Shown piece by piece: positions 15,938 to 23,066 of a DNA stretch of 32,185 bases (position 1 is the stretch's first letter; the number at the start of each line of letters is the position of its first letter). Source of the stretch: an uncultured Rubrobacteraceae bacterium (GTDB lineage: Bacteria; Actinomycetota; Rubrobacteria; Rubrobacterales; Rubrobacteraceae); assembly GCA_902806085.1 (NCBI GenBank), contig CADCVH010000031.1, positions 79,950 to 112,134 of the forward strand, in the 5' to 3' direction. The position numbers were made by a program, and so were the translations under genes. The notes beneath the pieces are model-generated. The model made no database searches. It was not told the DNA's origin and worked only from the letters and a program-made list of their open reading frames with translations.

Positions 15938-17313
15938 GGAGGACTTTGCAGATCGCCGGCATGGGCCTCTCCGGGCTGCTCGTCAATTGGGGGCGCACCA
16001 TCCTGACCATGCTCGGCATCGTGATCGGGGTGGCCGCCGTCGTGCTGCTCGCCTCTTTAGGAAACGGGATACAGAAGAGCATCTCGGGCCAGATAAACGA
16101 CCTCGGCCCGAACCTGATCACCGTAAGCCCCGGCACGAGCGGCGAGCAGGACGGCGGGGACAACGGCCCGTTCGGCGCCGCGGCGGCGAGCACCCTGAAG
16201 CCTGAGGACACGCGGCTGGTCGAGGATCTCCCGGGCGTGGCTGCGGCCTCCTCCAACGTCTCGACCGTGGCGCCTGTGGAACGGGAGAGCGTCTCGTTCA
16301 GCGGCGTGGACCCTTCGTACAACGAGATTCGGGCCGTCGGCCTCGCCGCCGGACGTTTCGTGGAGGGGCGCGGCGAGGTCGTGCTCTCGGAGGCCGACGC
16401 GAGGAGGCTCCTCGATTCGGGGCCCGGCGAGGCCGTCGGAAAAACCTTGCCCGTCGGGACTCCACCCGAAGACGCGCCAGAACGGGACCCCGAGCGGGAC
16501 CCCGAGCGGGGCCAGAACCGACTCCCCGAACGGATCCCCGAACGGATCCCCGAACGGCTCCGCGAGCAGATCCCCGAGCGGCTCTCAGAGGACGCCGCGC
16601 CCGAGCAGGCGCGGGAACCGCGGCAAGAGCCCGCACCCGAGCCCGTCAGAAGATACGACGTGGTCGGGGTGGCCGAGGCGTCGGACGTGGAGTTCGGCCC
16701 GCCCATCCCCGAGGCGTCTTACGTGGCGACCGCGGACGCGCTGGAGATCTCCGGCGTGGAGACCGTGGGGCAGATCGTGGTGCAGGCCGAGAACGCCGGC
16801 GCGGTGGACCGGGTGGTGGGCGGGATCGGGAAGGAGTTGAGGGCCGCCCACGGCGGGGCGAGAGACTTCTCCGTGATCACGCAGCGGGAGCTGCTCTCCA
16901 CGTTTACGGAGATCACGGACCAGCTCAAGATCTTTCTCGCGGGGATAGCGGGGATTTCGCTGCTCGTCGGCGGCATCGGGGTGATGAACATCATGCTTGT
17001 CTCGGTGGCCGAGAGGACGAGGGAGATAGGCGTGCGCAAGGCCCTGGGGGCCACGAACGCGGACGTGCTCTTCCAGTTCCTCCTCGAGGCGATCCTGCTC
17101 TCCCTGATCGGGGGCGTCATAGGCGTGGCGGTCGGCGTCGTCGGCGCGGCCGTCCTGCCGGAGATCCTGACGGACCTTCCCCCGGCGGTGGTCACGGGCA
17201 ACGAGGTCGCGCTCGCCTTCGGGGTGTCGGCCCTGATCGGGGTGGTCTTCGGCGTCCTCCCCGCCTACCGCTCCGCCCGCCTGCAACCCGTCGAGGCGCT
17301 GCGCAGGGAGTAG
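15934..17313 (+). CDS. MacB-family permease (FtsX/MacB type) with PERx-repeat insertion
   Basis: A 459-aa permease starting GTG (15934) inside the ATPase stop. It has an N-terminal membrane helix (TMLGIVIGVAAVVLLASLG), a large extracytoplasmic MacB periplasmic core domain, and three C-terminal helices. The first of these bears GGIGVMNIMLVSVAERTREI and is followed by GVRKALGATNADVLFQFLLE, the FtsX-like motif; it ends LPAYRSARLQPVEALRRE. It works mechanically with the preceding ATPase to move or release a substrate at the outer face. Residues 182-217, in the extracytoplasmic domain, are nine consecutive tetrapeptides of the form PERx, followed by a Pro/Glu-rich linker. This insert is not part of the family fold as I know it. 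Confidence 0.9.
   Translation: MRRTLQIAGMGLSGLLVNWGRTILTMLGIVIGVAAVVLLASLGNGIQKSISGQINDLGPNLITVSPGTSGEQDGGDNGPFGAAAASTLKPEDTRLVEDLPGVAAASSNVSTVAPVERESVSFSGVDPSYNEIRAVGLAAGRFVEGRGEVVLSEADARRLLDSGPGEAVGKTLPVGTPPEDAPERDPERDPERGQNRLPERIPERIPERLREQIPERLSEDAAPEQAREPRQEPAPEPVRRYDVVGVAEASDVEFGPPIPEASYVATADALEISGVETVGQIVVQAENAGAVDRVVGGIGKELRAAHGGARDFSVITQRELLSTFTEITDQLKIFLAGIAGISLLVGGIGVMNIMLVSVAERTREIGVRKALGATNADVLFQFLLEAILLSLIGGVIGVAVGVVGAAVLPEILTDLPPAVVTGNEVALAFGVSALIGVVFGVLPAYRSARLQPVEALRRE
16477..16584 (+). repeat. Nine in-register 12-bp coding repeats (PERx)
   Basis: Nine consecutive 12-base units, typified by CCCGAACGGATC and CCCGAGCGGGAC, lie within the MacB permease gene. They translate as PERD, PERD, PERG, QNRL, PERI, PERI, PERL, REQI, PERL. 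The period is exact, and units 5 and 6 are identical, implying recent slippage or expansion, while units 4 and 8 have diverged. Confidence 0.9.
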
Positions 17314-17409
17314 AATCGTGGGATTGCGCGGGAAGGTCCGGGCTTTTCCGTCCGGGTCCGGCTATTCGAGGGATAGATCCGAGAAGATGATTTCGGGGAG
17401 AGGCGCTTG

Positions 17410-19308
17410 ATGGCGGGTTCGTTGCGGGGCAGGGAGTGGGGGACGGGGCTGGCGGTGGCGGGGCTTATGCTCGCGCTGTTTCTGGTGGCGCTGGACCAGA
17501 CGGTCGTGGGTACGGCGCTGCCCCAGATCATCGCCGACCTCGAAGGGTTCGAGCTGTACGCCTGGGTGACGACCGCGTACCTTCTCGCCTCCACGGCCAT
17601 GATCCCGGTAATAGGCAAGCTCGGCGACGTCTACGGGCGCAAGTGGTTTATCGTCGGCGGCGTCGTGGTCTTCCTGATCGGCAGCGCCCTTTGCGGCGCG
17701 GCCTGGGGGATGCTCGAGCTCATAATCTTCCGCGGCGTCCAGGGGCTCGGGGCCGGCATGATCTTCGCAAACATCTTCACGAGCGTCGCGGACATCTTCC
17801 CCGACCCCGCGCGGAGGGCGAAATACCAGGGCCTCTTCTTCGCCGTCTTCGCGCTCTCGAGCGTCATCGGCCCGACCCTGGGCGGTTGGATCACGGACAA
17901 CCTCGACTGGCGGTGGGTCTTCTACATCAATATTCCCCTCGGCCTGGTCTCGCTCGTCGCCCTCCCGCTGGTCCTGCGCCAGAGCGCGGCCCGGACGGGG
18001 AGGGTCAAGATCGACTACCCCGGCGCCGCCACGGTAACCGCCTCGGTGGTCGCCCTCCTGCTCGCCCTCTCCTGGGTCGGCGAGGGCTACGACTGGGGGG
18101 CGACCCGCGTCGTCGCCGGTTTCGTCGCCTCCGCGGTCCTGCTGGCGCTGTTCGTGCCGCTGGAGCTGCGGGCCGAGGAGCCGGTCATCCCGCTCTCCCT
18201 GTTCAAGAGCCGGACCTTCACCTCGGCGGCGCTTCTGATGTTCTTCGTCGGTATCGGGATGTTCGGCATCATCTTGTACACCCCGCTCTTCGTGCAGGGC
18301 GTCCTCGGCGAGTCGGCCACGAACTCCGGAACGGTCCTGACGCCGCTCGTTTTCGCGATGACGGCCGTCGGCATCGTGGGCGGCCAGATCATCGCCCGCG
18401 TCCGCCGCGTCAAGCCGTTTACCCTCTTCGGCACGGTCGTCATGACCTTCGGCGTCTACCTCCTGACGACCCTGGGCACGGGCTCCTCTACCGGCACCGT
18501 CGCGCTTTTTCTCACGGTCACCGGGCTCGGCCTCGGGCTCATCATGCCGACCGCGACGCTCGCCGTGCAGAGCACGGTGGACCGCCAGCTGCTCGGCGTC
18601 GCGACCTCCGCCACGCAGTTCATCCGGTCCATAGGGTCCACGGTCGGGACGGCGGTCGTCGGGTCTCTGGTCACCTCGGGCTACGCCAGGGACCTCCGCG
18701 CCGACGCCCCGCCGCAGGCGCCCGACAGGCTCGTCTCCGCCCTGGACAACCCGCAGGCGCTCGTTAGCGACGAGGCCCGCGCCGCCCTCTCCCGCGCCGT
18801 CTCGGAGGTCCCCGGCGGCGAGGGGGTCCTGAACGGCGTCCTCTCCGCCGCCCGAGGCGCGCTCTCCGGGGCCATACACGCCGGCTTCGTCCTGATCCTG
18901 TTCACCACCGCCGCCGCCATCGCCGCCGCCCTCCTTATGAAGAACCTGAAGCTCGAAGACCCGGCCGCCCTGGCGGCCCCGGAGGACGCCGCCCCCGCCG
19001 CCGACCCCGCCCTCACCGCGACCCTGGCCGCCGCCCTGGAGTCCGACGCGACCGGCGACGAGGACCGCACCCTCGCCCGCTTCCTGCGCTCCCTAGAGAC
19101 CTCCGCCCCGCCGAAACCCGAAGAGGCCGCCGCGCTCGCGGGCGTCGCAGACCGCATCGAGTCGGGCAACGGGGACTACCCGGCTCTCGTCCGGGCCGCC
19201 GCGGAGCTCTCCGGCGGCCACGACGGCGACGAGCGCGAGCGGGCCGCCCACGCCTCCAGGACCGTCATCCGGCCGCTCGCCGCGCGCGGGGCGGACGGCC
19301 CCCGGTAG
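17410..19308 (+). CDS. MFS drug exporter, DHA2 (EmrB/QacA) family
   Basis: A 632-aa proton-coupled exporter with about 14 membrane helices. It starts GLMLALFLVALDQTVVGTAL (helix 1 with motif D1, LDxTVV) and has motif A GKLGDVYGRKWF, motif C-like ALSSVIGPTLGGWI, and DWRWVFYINIPLGL. Beyond the last helix (FVLILFTTAAAIAAALLM) is a roughly 140-residue Ala/Pro-rich cytoplasmic C-terminal extension with a probable helical bundle, longer than in typical family members. The ATG at 17410 is preferred over the TTG one codon earlier because GGGGAGAGG is better spaced. Substrates are probably hydrophobic cationic compounds, but this is not readable from sequence. Confidence 0.9.
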   Translation: MAGSLRGREWGTGLAVAGLMLALFLVALDQTVVGTALPQIIADLEGFELYAWVTTAYLLASTAMIPVIGKLGDVYGRKWFIVGGVVVFLIGSALCGAAWGMLELIIFRGVQGLGAGMIFANIFTSVADIFPDPARRAKYQGLFFAVFALSSVIGPTLGGWITDNLDWRWVFYINIPLGLVSLVALPLVLRQSAARTGRVKIDYPGAATVTASVVALLLALSWVGEGYDWGATRVVAGFVASAVLLALFVPLELRAEEPVIPLSLFKSRTFTSAALLMFFVGIGMFGIILYTPLFVQGVLGESATNSGTVLTPLVFAMTAVGIVGGQIIARVRRVKPFTLFGTVVMTFGVYLLTTLGTGSSTGTVALFLTVTGLGLGLIMPTATLAVQSTVDRQLLGVATSATQFIRSIGSTVGTAVVGSLVTSGYARDLRADAPPQAPDRLVSALDNPQALVSDEARAALSRAVSEVPGGEGVLNGVLSAARGALSGAIHAGFVLILFTTAAAIAAALLMKNLKLEDPAALAAPEDAAPAADPALTATLAAALESDATGDEDRTLARFLRSLETSAPPKPEEAAALAGVADRIESGNGDYPALVRAAAELSGGHDGDERERAAHASRTVIRPLAARGADGPR

Positions 19309-19309
19309 C

Positions 19310-19873
19310 GTGGAGACCTACTCGCACGCCTTCTTTACCTGGGCGCTCGCCAAGCACGGCGTAAAGGCCGGGCGGGCCGCCGGAATAGCGGGCGCCGTCG
19401 GCGCCTGCTTCCCGGACCTGCCCTCCTTCGCCGGCACCGCCTACTACATAGGTCCCGCGTACCTGCGGGACGGATGGTCCTCGATGGACACGGAGAGAGT
19501 CCTCGACGCCATCTACTTCTCCGGCCCGTTCGGCGGGACGGGCAGCGTCCTCCATTCCGCCGTCCCGGTCGTGGCGCTGCTCCTCCTGTACCGGATCCTC
19601 CGTCTCGGGCCCCGGGACCGCCGAAAGATACTCCTGTGGTTCCTTCTCGGCTGGCTCGGCCACACCATCGCCGACTTCTTTACGCACGTGGACGACGTGC
19701 GCCCGCTCTTCTGGCCCCTCTCGAACTGGACGTGGTCGAGCCCCGTCTCCTACTACAACAGCGCCTACTACGGCAGGCAATTCTTCCTCGCCAACCACGG
19801 CCTGATGCTCCTTACGATGGCCGCCTTGCTCGTCGGGCGCCTGCGTCGCCGGGCCGGGGCCCGGACCCCGTAG
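19310..19873 (+). CDS. Membrane-bound metal-dependent hydrolase-like protein (YdjM/DUF457-type)
   Basis: A 187-aa membrane protein with three or four hydrophobic segments. Metal-ligand-like residues sit in SHAFFTWALAKH, SVLHSAVPVV, GHTIADFFTHVDD and ANHGLMLL. The HxxxD...H arrangement at WLGHTIADFFTHVDDVRPLF, followed by PLSNW, resembles the YdjM/DUF457 group annotated as membrane-bound metal-dependent hydrolases. The biochemical role of the group is unknown to me. The GTG start lies one base after the exporter stop, so it is probably co-transcribed. Confidence 0.7.
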   Translation: METYSHAFFTWALAKHGVKAGRAAGIAGAVGACFPDLPSFAGTAYYIGPAYLRDGWSSMDTERVLDAIYFSGPFGGTGSVLHSAVPVVALLLLYRILRLGPRDRRKILLWFLLGWLGHTIADFFTHVDDVRPLFWPLSNWTWSSPVSYYNSAYYGRQFFLANHGLMLLTMAALLVGRLRRRAGARTP

Positions 19874-19874
19874 G

Positions 19875-19904
19875 TTCCATCCTCGCCGGGCGATTTGGTA
19901 CACT
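19875..19904 (+). promoter_or_regulatory. Probable tRNA-Ser promoter
   Basis: TACACT (19899-19904) is a good -10 hexamer 16 bases before the mature tRNA 5' end. The -35 candidate TTCCAT (19875-19880) at 18-base spacing is weak. Confidence 0.4.
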
Positions 19905-19920
19905 CGGGGCCGTCGCTCCT

Positions 19921-20011
19921 GGAGAGGTGTCCGAGTTGGCCGAAGGAGCGCGATTGGAAATCGCGTAGGCGGTGTTAAGCCGTCTCGAGGGTTCGAATCC
20001 CTCCCTCTCCG
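19921..20011 (+). tRNA. tRNA-Ser (anticodon GGA)
   Basis: The acceptor stem GGAGAGG (19921-19927) pairs with CCTCTCC (20004-20010), followed by discriminator G. The anticodon arm is CGCGATT-GGA-AATCGCG, giving GGA, which reads UCC/UCU serine codons. There is a long class II variable arm, and the T-arm is GAGGG-TTCGAAT-CCCTC. CCA is not encoded. A short inverted repeat (ATCTAC/GTAGAT, 20020-20033) follows at once. Confidence 0.96.
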
Positions 20012-20134
20012 CTCTCTCTATCTACGGGTAGATCACGACACGCGGTCAGCGAAAGAAAAGAGGGCCCCGGACGGCTCCGAGACCCTGTTTACCGCAACCG
20101 TACCACAATCCGTCAGCCTAATGTTTCGTCCATC

Positions 20135-20311
20135 GTGCCTGTCAATGCGAAACTGGCCCGCAGGGCGGCGGGCTTCCGCACCGGAGATCTACTGGAGGAC
20201 GTGGCCTCCGCCACGAAGTTCGCGCTCCACTCCATCTCCCGCCGGTACCGATCCCTCACCGAGAAGATCCGCGAGCTCGACGGCCAGCCCGGGCGGCTGG
20301 TGACCGAGTGT
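20135..20311 (+). pseudogene. IS110-family transposase remnant
   Basis: About 59 codons here resemble the mid-region of IS110/IS116/IS902 transposases: LARRAAGFRTGDLLEDVASA followed by TKFALHSISRRYRSLTEKI and RELDGQPGRLV. The N-terminal DEDD catalytic part and the C-terminal transposase_20 domain are both absent, so this is a dead fragment. It lies 124 bases past the tRNA-Ser gene, marking this side as a former insertion zone. No ends or target duplications can be recognised; IS110 elements usually lack terminal inverted repeats. Confidence 0.65.
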
Positions 20312-20417
20312 ACGGACAGGGGCTTCGCAGCCGGTCGTACACAAGGGAAGGATGGTACCCCCGCGAACGTGCTGCGCCCCGTTGCGGGCCGCCCCCGCCG
20401 GATCGGGTCGCCGGGAG

Positions 20418-20618
20418 CTAAGCCTCCGGGGCAGACGGGGACAGCATGTCCTTGCGTTCGAAAGCCTTGCCGCATCCTGGGCAGCTCCCGATCCGTTGGG
20501 AGTAGGTCTCGCTCGTCTTTTCGTCGTCGAAGAACACCCATCGGGTCCCCCCGCCTGCCCACCAAATCTCCCCCCAAACGTCCACACCTTGTCGGCACGA
20601 GCAACGTAGCCTCGTCAT
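20418..20618 (-). CDS. Small zinc-ribbon-like protein, 66 aa
   Basis: The frame begins MTRLRCSCRQGVDVWGE and contains WAGGGTRWVFFDDEKTSETY and CPGCGKAFER. Two Cys pairs (CSC and CPGC) could coordinate one zinc. A GGAGG nine bases before the ATG supports translation, which few random frames here have. I do not recognise a named family. The role may be regulatory or redox, but that is a guess. It lies antisense to, and just beyond, the IS110 remnant. Confidence 0.55.
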   Translation of the reverse strand: MTRLRCSCRQGVDVWGEIWWAGGGTRWVFFDDEKTSETYSQRIGSCPGCGKAFERKDMLSPSAPEA

Positions 20619-20705
20619 AAGTTCGAGCCTCCCTCTCGGTCTTCGATGCCCCCCGGGAACCCGGTAGGGGCGACTTCGGCCCCCGTGAGCGTCCGCCTGT
20701 GATAA

Positions 20706-20801
20706 ATACTATAGTATCATGAGAGGCGAAAGGCCTAGCGCTCGTCCGGGTGTGTGAGAGGACCATTACCGGAACTTCGTCCCGGGGGTTCTCCGAAGTT
20801 C
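20706..20801. promoter_or_regulatory. Palindromes in the 296-base gap between the zinc-ribbon gene and the second marR
   Basis: ATACTATAGTAT (20706-20717) is a perfect 12-bp palindrome in an AT-rich pocket about 90 bases upstream of the zinc-ribbon gene, and could be an operator overlapping a -10 region. A second inverted repeat, GAACTTCG (20772-20779) with CGAAGTTC (20794-20801), encloses a 14-base loop and could form a hairpin. Nothing else coding is visible between 20619 and 20914. Confidence 0.4.
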
Positions 20802-20914
20802 ACGTAACCGACTAGGTTGCTAGCCAGGTGGCGGCCCCCACCCCGCGACGAGCACCCGCACTAGACTTCCACCGTGCAATCCTGCGAACATCCTACCCTC
20901 ATCCACCCAACCTC

Positions 20915-21400
20915 CTAGGAGGCGGACTCGCCCAGTTCGCTGGCCAGCCAGCCGGGGATGCTCGAGAGGGGATACCCGGAGCCGACGAGCCTGGCGAGCT
21001 GGGCTTCCAACACCTCGAGCTCTTCGGCGCCGATCTGCCGGCCCCAGTGGGCGCGGACGTCGTCGAAGAGCGCCTGCCCCACGGTCAGCAGCTCGTCGCC
21101 GCGCCGGGTGATGCGCAGACGCTTGCGGCGCGCGTCGTCCGGGTCGCTCTCTCGTCGTATGTAGTCGTGGGTTTCGAGAAAGGCGATGGTCTTGGCCGCC
21201 GCCTGCTTGGAGACCCCCAGGCTCCGGCCCAGGTCCGAGGCGGTGTCGGCCCCGGCGCCGATGGCCCGCAGGGCGAACTCATGAACCGGGCGGACCCCGC
21301 CGTGGCCGCGTTCGGCCAACTCCCGCTGCACGGCGTCGACCATCGAGCGAAAGCCGCCGAGCAGCAGCAGCGCCAGTTCGGCACCAGAAGACTCAGGCAT
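20915..21400 (-). CDS. MarR-family transcriptional regulator, second copy
   Basis: A 161-aa winged-helix regulator. The recognition region is ASDLGRSLGVSKQAAAKTIA, with the wing DYIRRESDPDDARRKRLRIT and flanking dimerisation helices. It is divergent from the epoxide-hydrolase-like gene, with two related inverted repeats in the 98-base gap, the classic layout of a repressor controlling its neighbour and itself. It is clearly different from the other MarR at 9517-9987. The ligand may be a substrate of the adjacent hydrolase. Confidence 0.85.
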   Translation of the reverse strand: MPESSGAELALLLLGGFRSMVDAVQRELAERGHGGVRPVHEFALRAIGAGADTASDLGRSLGVSKQAAAKTIAFLETHDYIRRESDPDDARRKRLRITRRGDELLTVGQALFDDVRAHWGRQIGAEELEVLEAQLARLVGSGYPLSSIPGWLASELGESAS

Positions 21401-21433
21401 GGGCCCCGACGCAGGAGAACCGCGCCGCCGGGG

Positions 21434-21479
21434 TAGACAACCTGGTTAACCATCTGCTAAAATAGACAACGTTGTTGTT
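21434..21479 (+). promoter_or_regulatory. Twin MarR-type operators overlapping a strong promoter
   Basis: The two half-palindromic sites TAGACAACCTGGTTAAC (21434-21450) and TAGACAACGTTGTTGTT (21463-21479) share TAGACAACnTnGTT, and site 2 contains the perfect palindrome ACAACGTTGT. The promoter is TAGACA (21434-21439), an 18-base spacer and TAAAAT (21458-21463), each 5/6 to consensus. Site 1 covers the -35 and site 2 the start of transcription, so bound repressor would block RNA polymerase. Confidence 0.7.
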
Positions 21480-21498
21480 CATCGACATGGAGGTTACC

Positions 21499-22383
21499 AT
21501 GATCGTCGCCGCCGAGGGGGCCACCGTCCCCGAAGTCACCCACCGCCGCGTAAGCGTCAACGGCACGGAGCTGCACTACGTCTCGGCCGGCACGGAGGGG
21601 TCCGCCGTGCTGCTCGTCCACGGTTTCCCCGAGACCTGGTGGGCCTTCCACAAAGTCATCCCCCGGCTCGCCGAGAGCCACCGCGTGTTCGCCGTGGACC
21701 TGCGCGGCTTCGGGGACTCCGGCCACGGGGGAGGGCCCCAGGACAACGCCACGCTGGCCGAAGACCTGCACCAGCTGATCGGGCGCCTCGACGTCGGGGG
21801 CGTCCACCTCACGGGCCAGGACGTCAGCGGGCCGGCGACCTTCCGCCTCGCGTCCGAGTACCCGGACCAGGTCCGCAGCTACGCCGCGATCGAGACCACC
21901 CTGCCCGGGTACGGCATGGAGGCGCTCGCCGACGTCGCCCGCGGCGGCCTCTGGCACGTCGGCGTCATGGCCGCGCCCGGCATCCCCGAGCTCCTGATCG
22001 GCGGGCGCGAGCGCGACTTCCTCGCCCGCTACGCCTTCCCGGCCCTCAGCGCCGATCCGGGCGCGGTGACCGACGCCGACATCGAGGAGTTCACCCGCGC
22101 CTACGCCCAGCCGGCCGGCTTCGACGGCGCCGGCGGCGTGTACCGGTCGATGCTCCGGGAGGGCGAGGACATCCGGGCGCTCGCGAAGGAGCCGCTGGCC
22201 ATGCCGGTGCTGGCCGTCGGCGCCCTAACGGGCGACTTCACCGCGGCGACGATGCGTCAGGTTGCGACCGGCGTGCGGGCGGTCCACCTCGAGGGCGTCG
22301 GTCACTACGTGGCGCTGGAGGCTTCCGACCAGCTCGCCGAGGTCCTGCTCGGGTTCTACCGCGACATCGACGCCAACGTCTGA
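21499..22383 (+). CDS. Alpha/beta-fold hydrolase, epoxide-hydrolase/dehalogenase-like
   Basis: A 294-aa alpha/beta hydrolase. The oxyanion-hole loop is LLVHGFPETWWAF. The nucleophile elbow reads TGQDVSGPATF, so the nucleophile is Asp (as in epoxide hydrolases and haloalkane dehalogenases), not Ser. The C-terminal His is in EGVGHYVALE. The second GG of the usual GHDWGG elbow is altered here (QDVSG). I prefer the ATG at 21499 because GGAGG lies five bases upstream; ATG at 21487 is in frame but less well placed. The gene is under the twin operators and divergent from marR. A role in detoxifying an epoxide or halogenated compound is inferred. Its stop codon lies in a 13-bp tandem repeat. Confidence 0.82.
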   Translation: MIVAAEGATVPEVTHRRVSVNGTELHYVSAGTEGSAVLLVHGFPETWWAFHKVIPRLAESHRVFAVDLRGFGDSGHGGGPQDNATLAEDLHQLIGRLDVGGVHLTGQDVSGPATFRLASEYPDQVRSYAAIETTLPGYGMEALADVARGGLWHVGVMAAPGIPELLIGGRERDFLARYAFPALSADPGAVTDADIEEFTRAYAQPAGFDGAGGVYRSMLREGEDIRALAKEPLAMPVLAVGALTGDFTAATMRQVATGVRAVHLEGVGHYVALEASDQLAEVLLGFYRDIDANV

Positions 22384-22407
22384 CGCCAACGTCTGACGCC
22401 AACGTCT
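22369..22407. repeat. 13-bp tandem repeat x3 across the hydrolase stop codon
   Basis: GACGCCAACGTCT occurs three times without mismatch (22369-22381, 22382-22394, 22395-22407). The gene's last codons and TGA lie across the first junction, so the repeat duplicates the gene end. Confidence 0.95.
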
Positions 22408-22490
22408 GACGTCACCGCGCGGCCCTTATGCTGCCGGCTCTCTCGTCGCCTGGTGCTCCTCGACCGCCCTCTCGTGGCGGCGACCGCCCC

Positions 22491-22680
22491 GGCGAGCTGC
22501 TGCGCGTGGTGTCCGGCCTGCTTTCGGGAGCTTCTCGGTCCTGCTCCTCGCGCAGTCGGTGCTGACCGGGCAGTGGGGGTGGCCCTGGCGGGCGGTGTTC
22601 GGCCTGGCGCTGGGCGCCGTAGTCCTCGTGGCGGGGTACTTCTACGGCCCGGACGAAGGACCCGACCCCGAGGGTAACCC
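22491..22680 (+). pseudogene. Frameshifted remnant of a small membrane protein
   Basis: One frame gives GELLRVVSGLLSG and then, after a frame change near 22526-22540, another gives SFSVLLLAQSVLTGQWGWPW followed by a hydrophobic helix (FGLALGAVVLVAGYFYG) and an acidic tail. Joined, they would make a plausible one- or two-helix membrane protein. Separately neither frame has a start with a good ribosome site. No family is recognised, and it could be noise in a GC-rich gap. The surroundings 22408-23066 otherwise hold a hairpin and a tandem repeat and no clear gene. Confidence 0.35.
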
Positions 22681-22770
22681 CTCGTCGGATCGGGGCCCCA
22701 GTAAACTGGGTGTCAACCCACCTTCCGAAGGAGTTTTTCAACAGGCTGACCTCTTCTTAAAGGTTCGGGT

Positions 22771-22793
22771 GGCGGGCTTCCCGGAAGCCCGCC
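22771..22793. terminator. Strong GC-rich hairpin
   Basis: GGCGGGCTTCC and GGAAGCCCGCC form an 11-base palindromic pair around a single C, giving about ten pairs with a 3-base loop. There is no T-tract on either side, so it may act as a transcript end or processing structure rather than a textbook intrinsic terminator. Confidence 0.45.
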
Positions 22794-22905
22794 TGGATTA
22801 CTTGATCTCGCCGGTTTTGAGAGCTCCCCGCGACGGGTAAGGGTTGGCTACCAAGCCCGGAGCTCTGAGCTTCTTCGGGCGGCTTCGTGGGGAGATCGGC
22901 GCGGC

Positions 22906-22947
22906 GGGTTCGCCGAGTCGGGTTCGCCGAGTCGGGTTCGCTGAGTC
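22906..22947. repeat. 14-bp tandem repeat x3
   Basis: GGGTTCGCCGAGTC is repeated three times (22906-22919, 22920-22933, 22934-22947), the last with one C to T change. It lies in the non-coding gap upstream of the 23067 gene. Confidence 0.95.
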
Positions 22948-23066
22948 GATAGGGAAGGGGCCGAAATAGGGGGAGGTGGACACGCCTTGCTCGCGGCGGG
23001 CGGGTGTCAAAGACGGTCCCTATGGAGGGGTCTCAGGAAGGGAAAGCGATGCGGGGAGGGACAACC

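Noticed and set aside
17362-18879. A 505-codon minus-strand frame
   Set aside because: It is antisense to the DHA2 exporter, with hydrophilic Asp/Glu/Arg-rich composition typical of a mirror frame of a membrane protein.
19991-20011. tRNA 3' end as an attachment site
   Set aside because: I saw no second copy of the tRNA 3' end and no integrase gene in the window, so an att site cannot be supported.
20113-20766. A 217-codon minus-strand frame across the post-tRNA gap
   Set aside because: It covers the IS110 remnant in antisense and the zinc-ribbon gene out of phase; it has low-complexity composition and no motif.
22690-22760. Possible IS terminus (GTTTTTCAACAGGCT-like string)
   Set aside because: It only resembles sequences seen near some IS ends from memory; no matching inverted repeat, target duplication or transposase was found within view.
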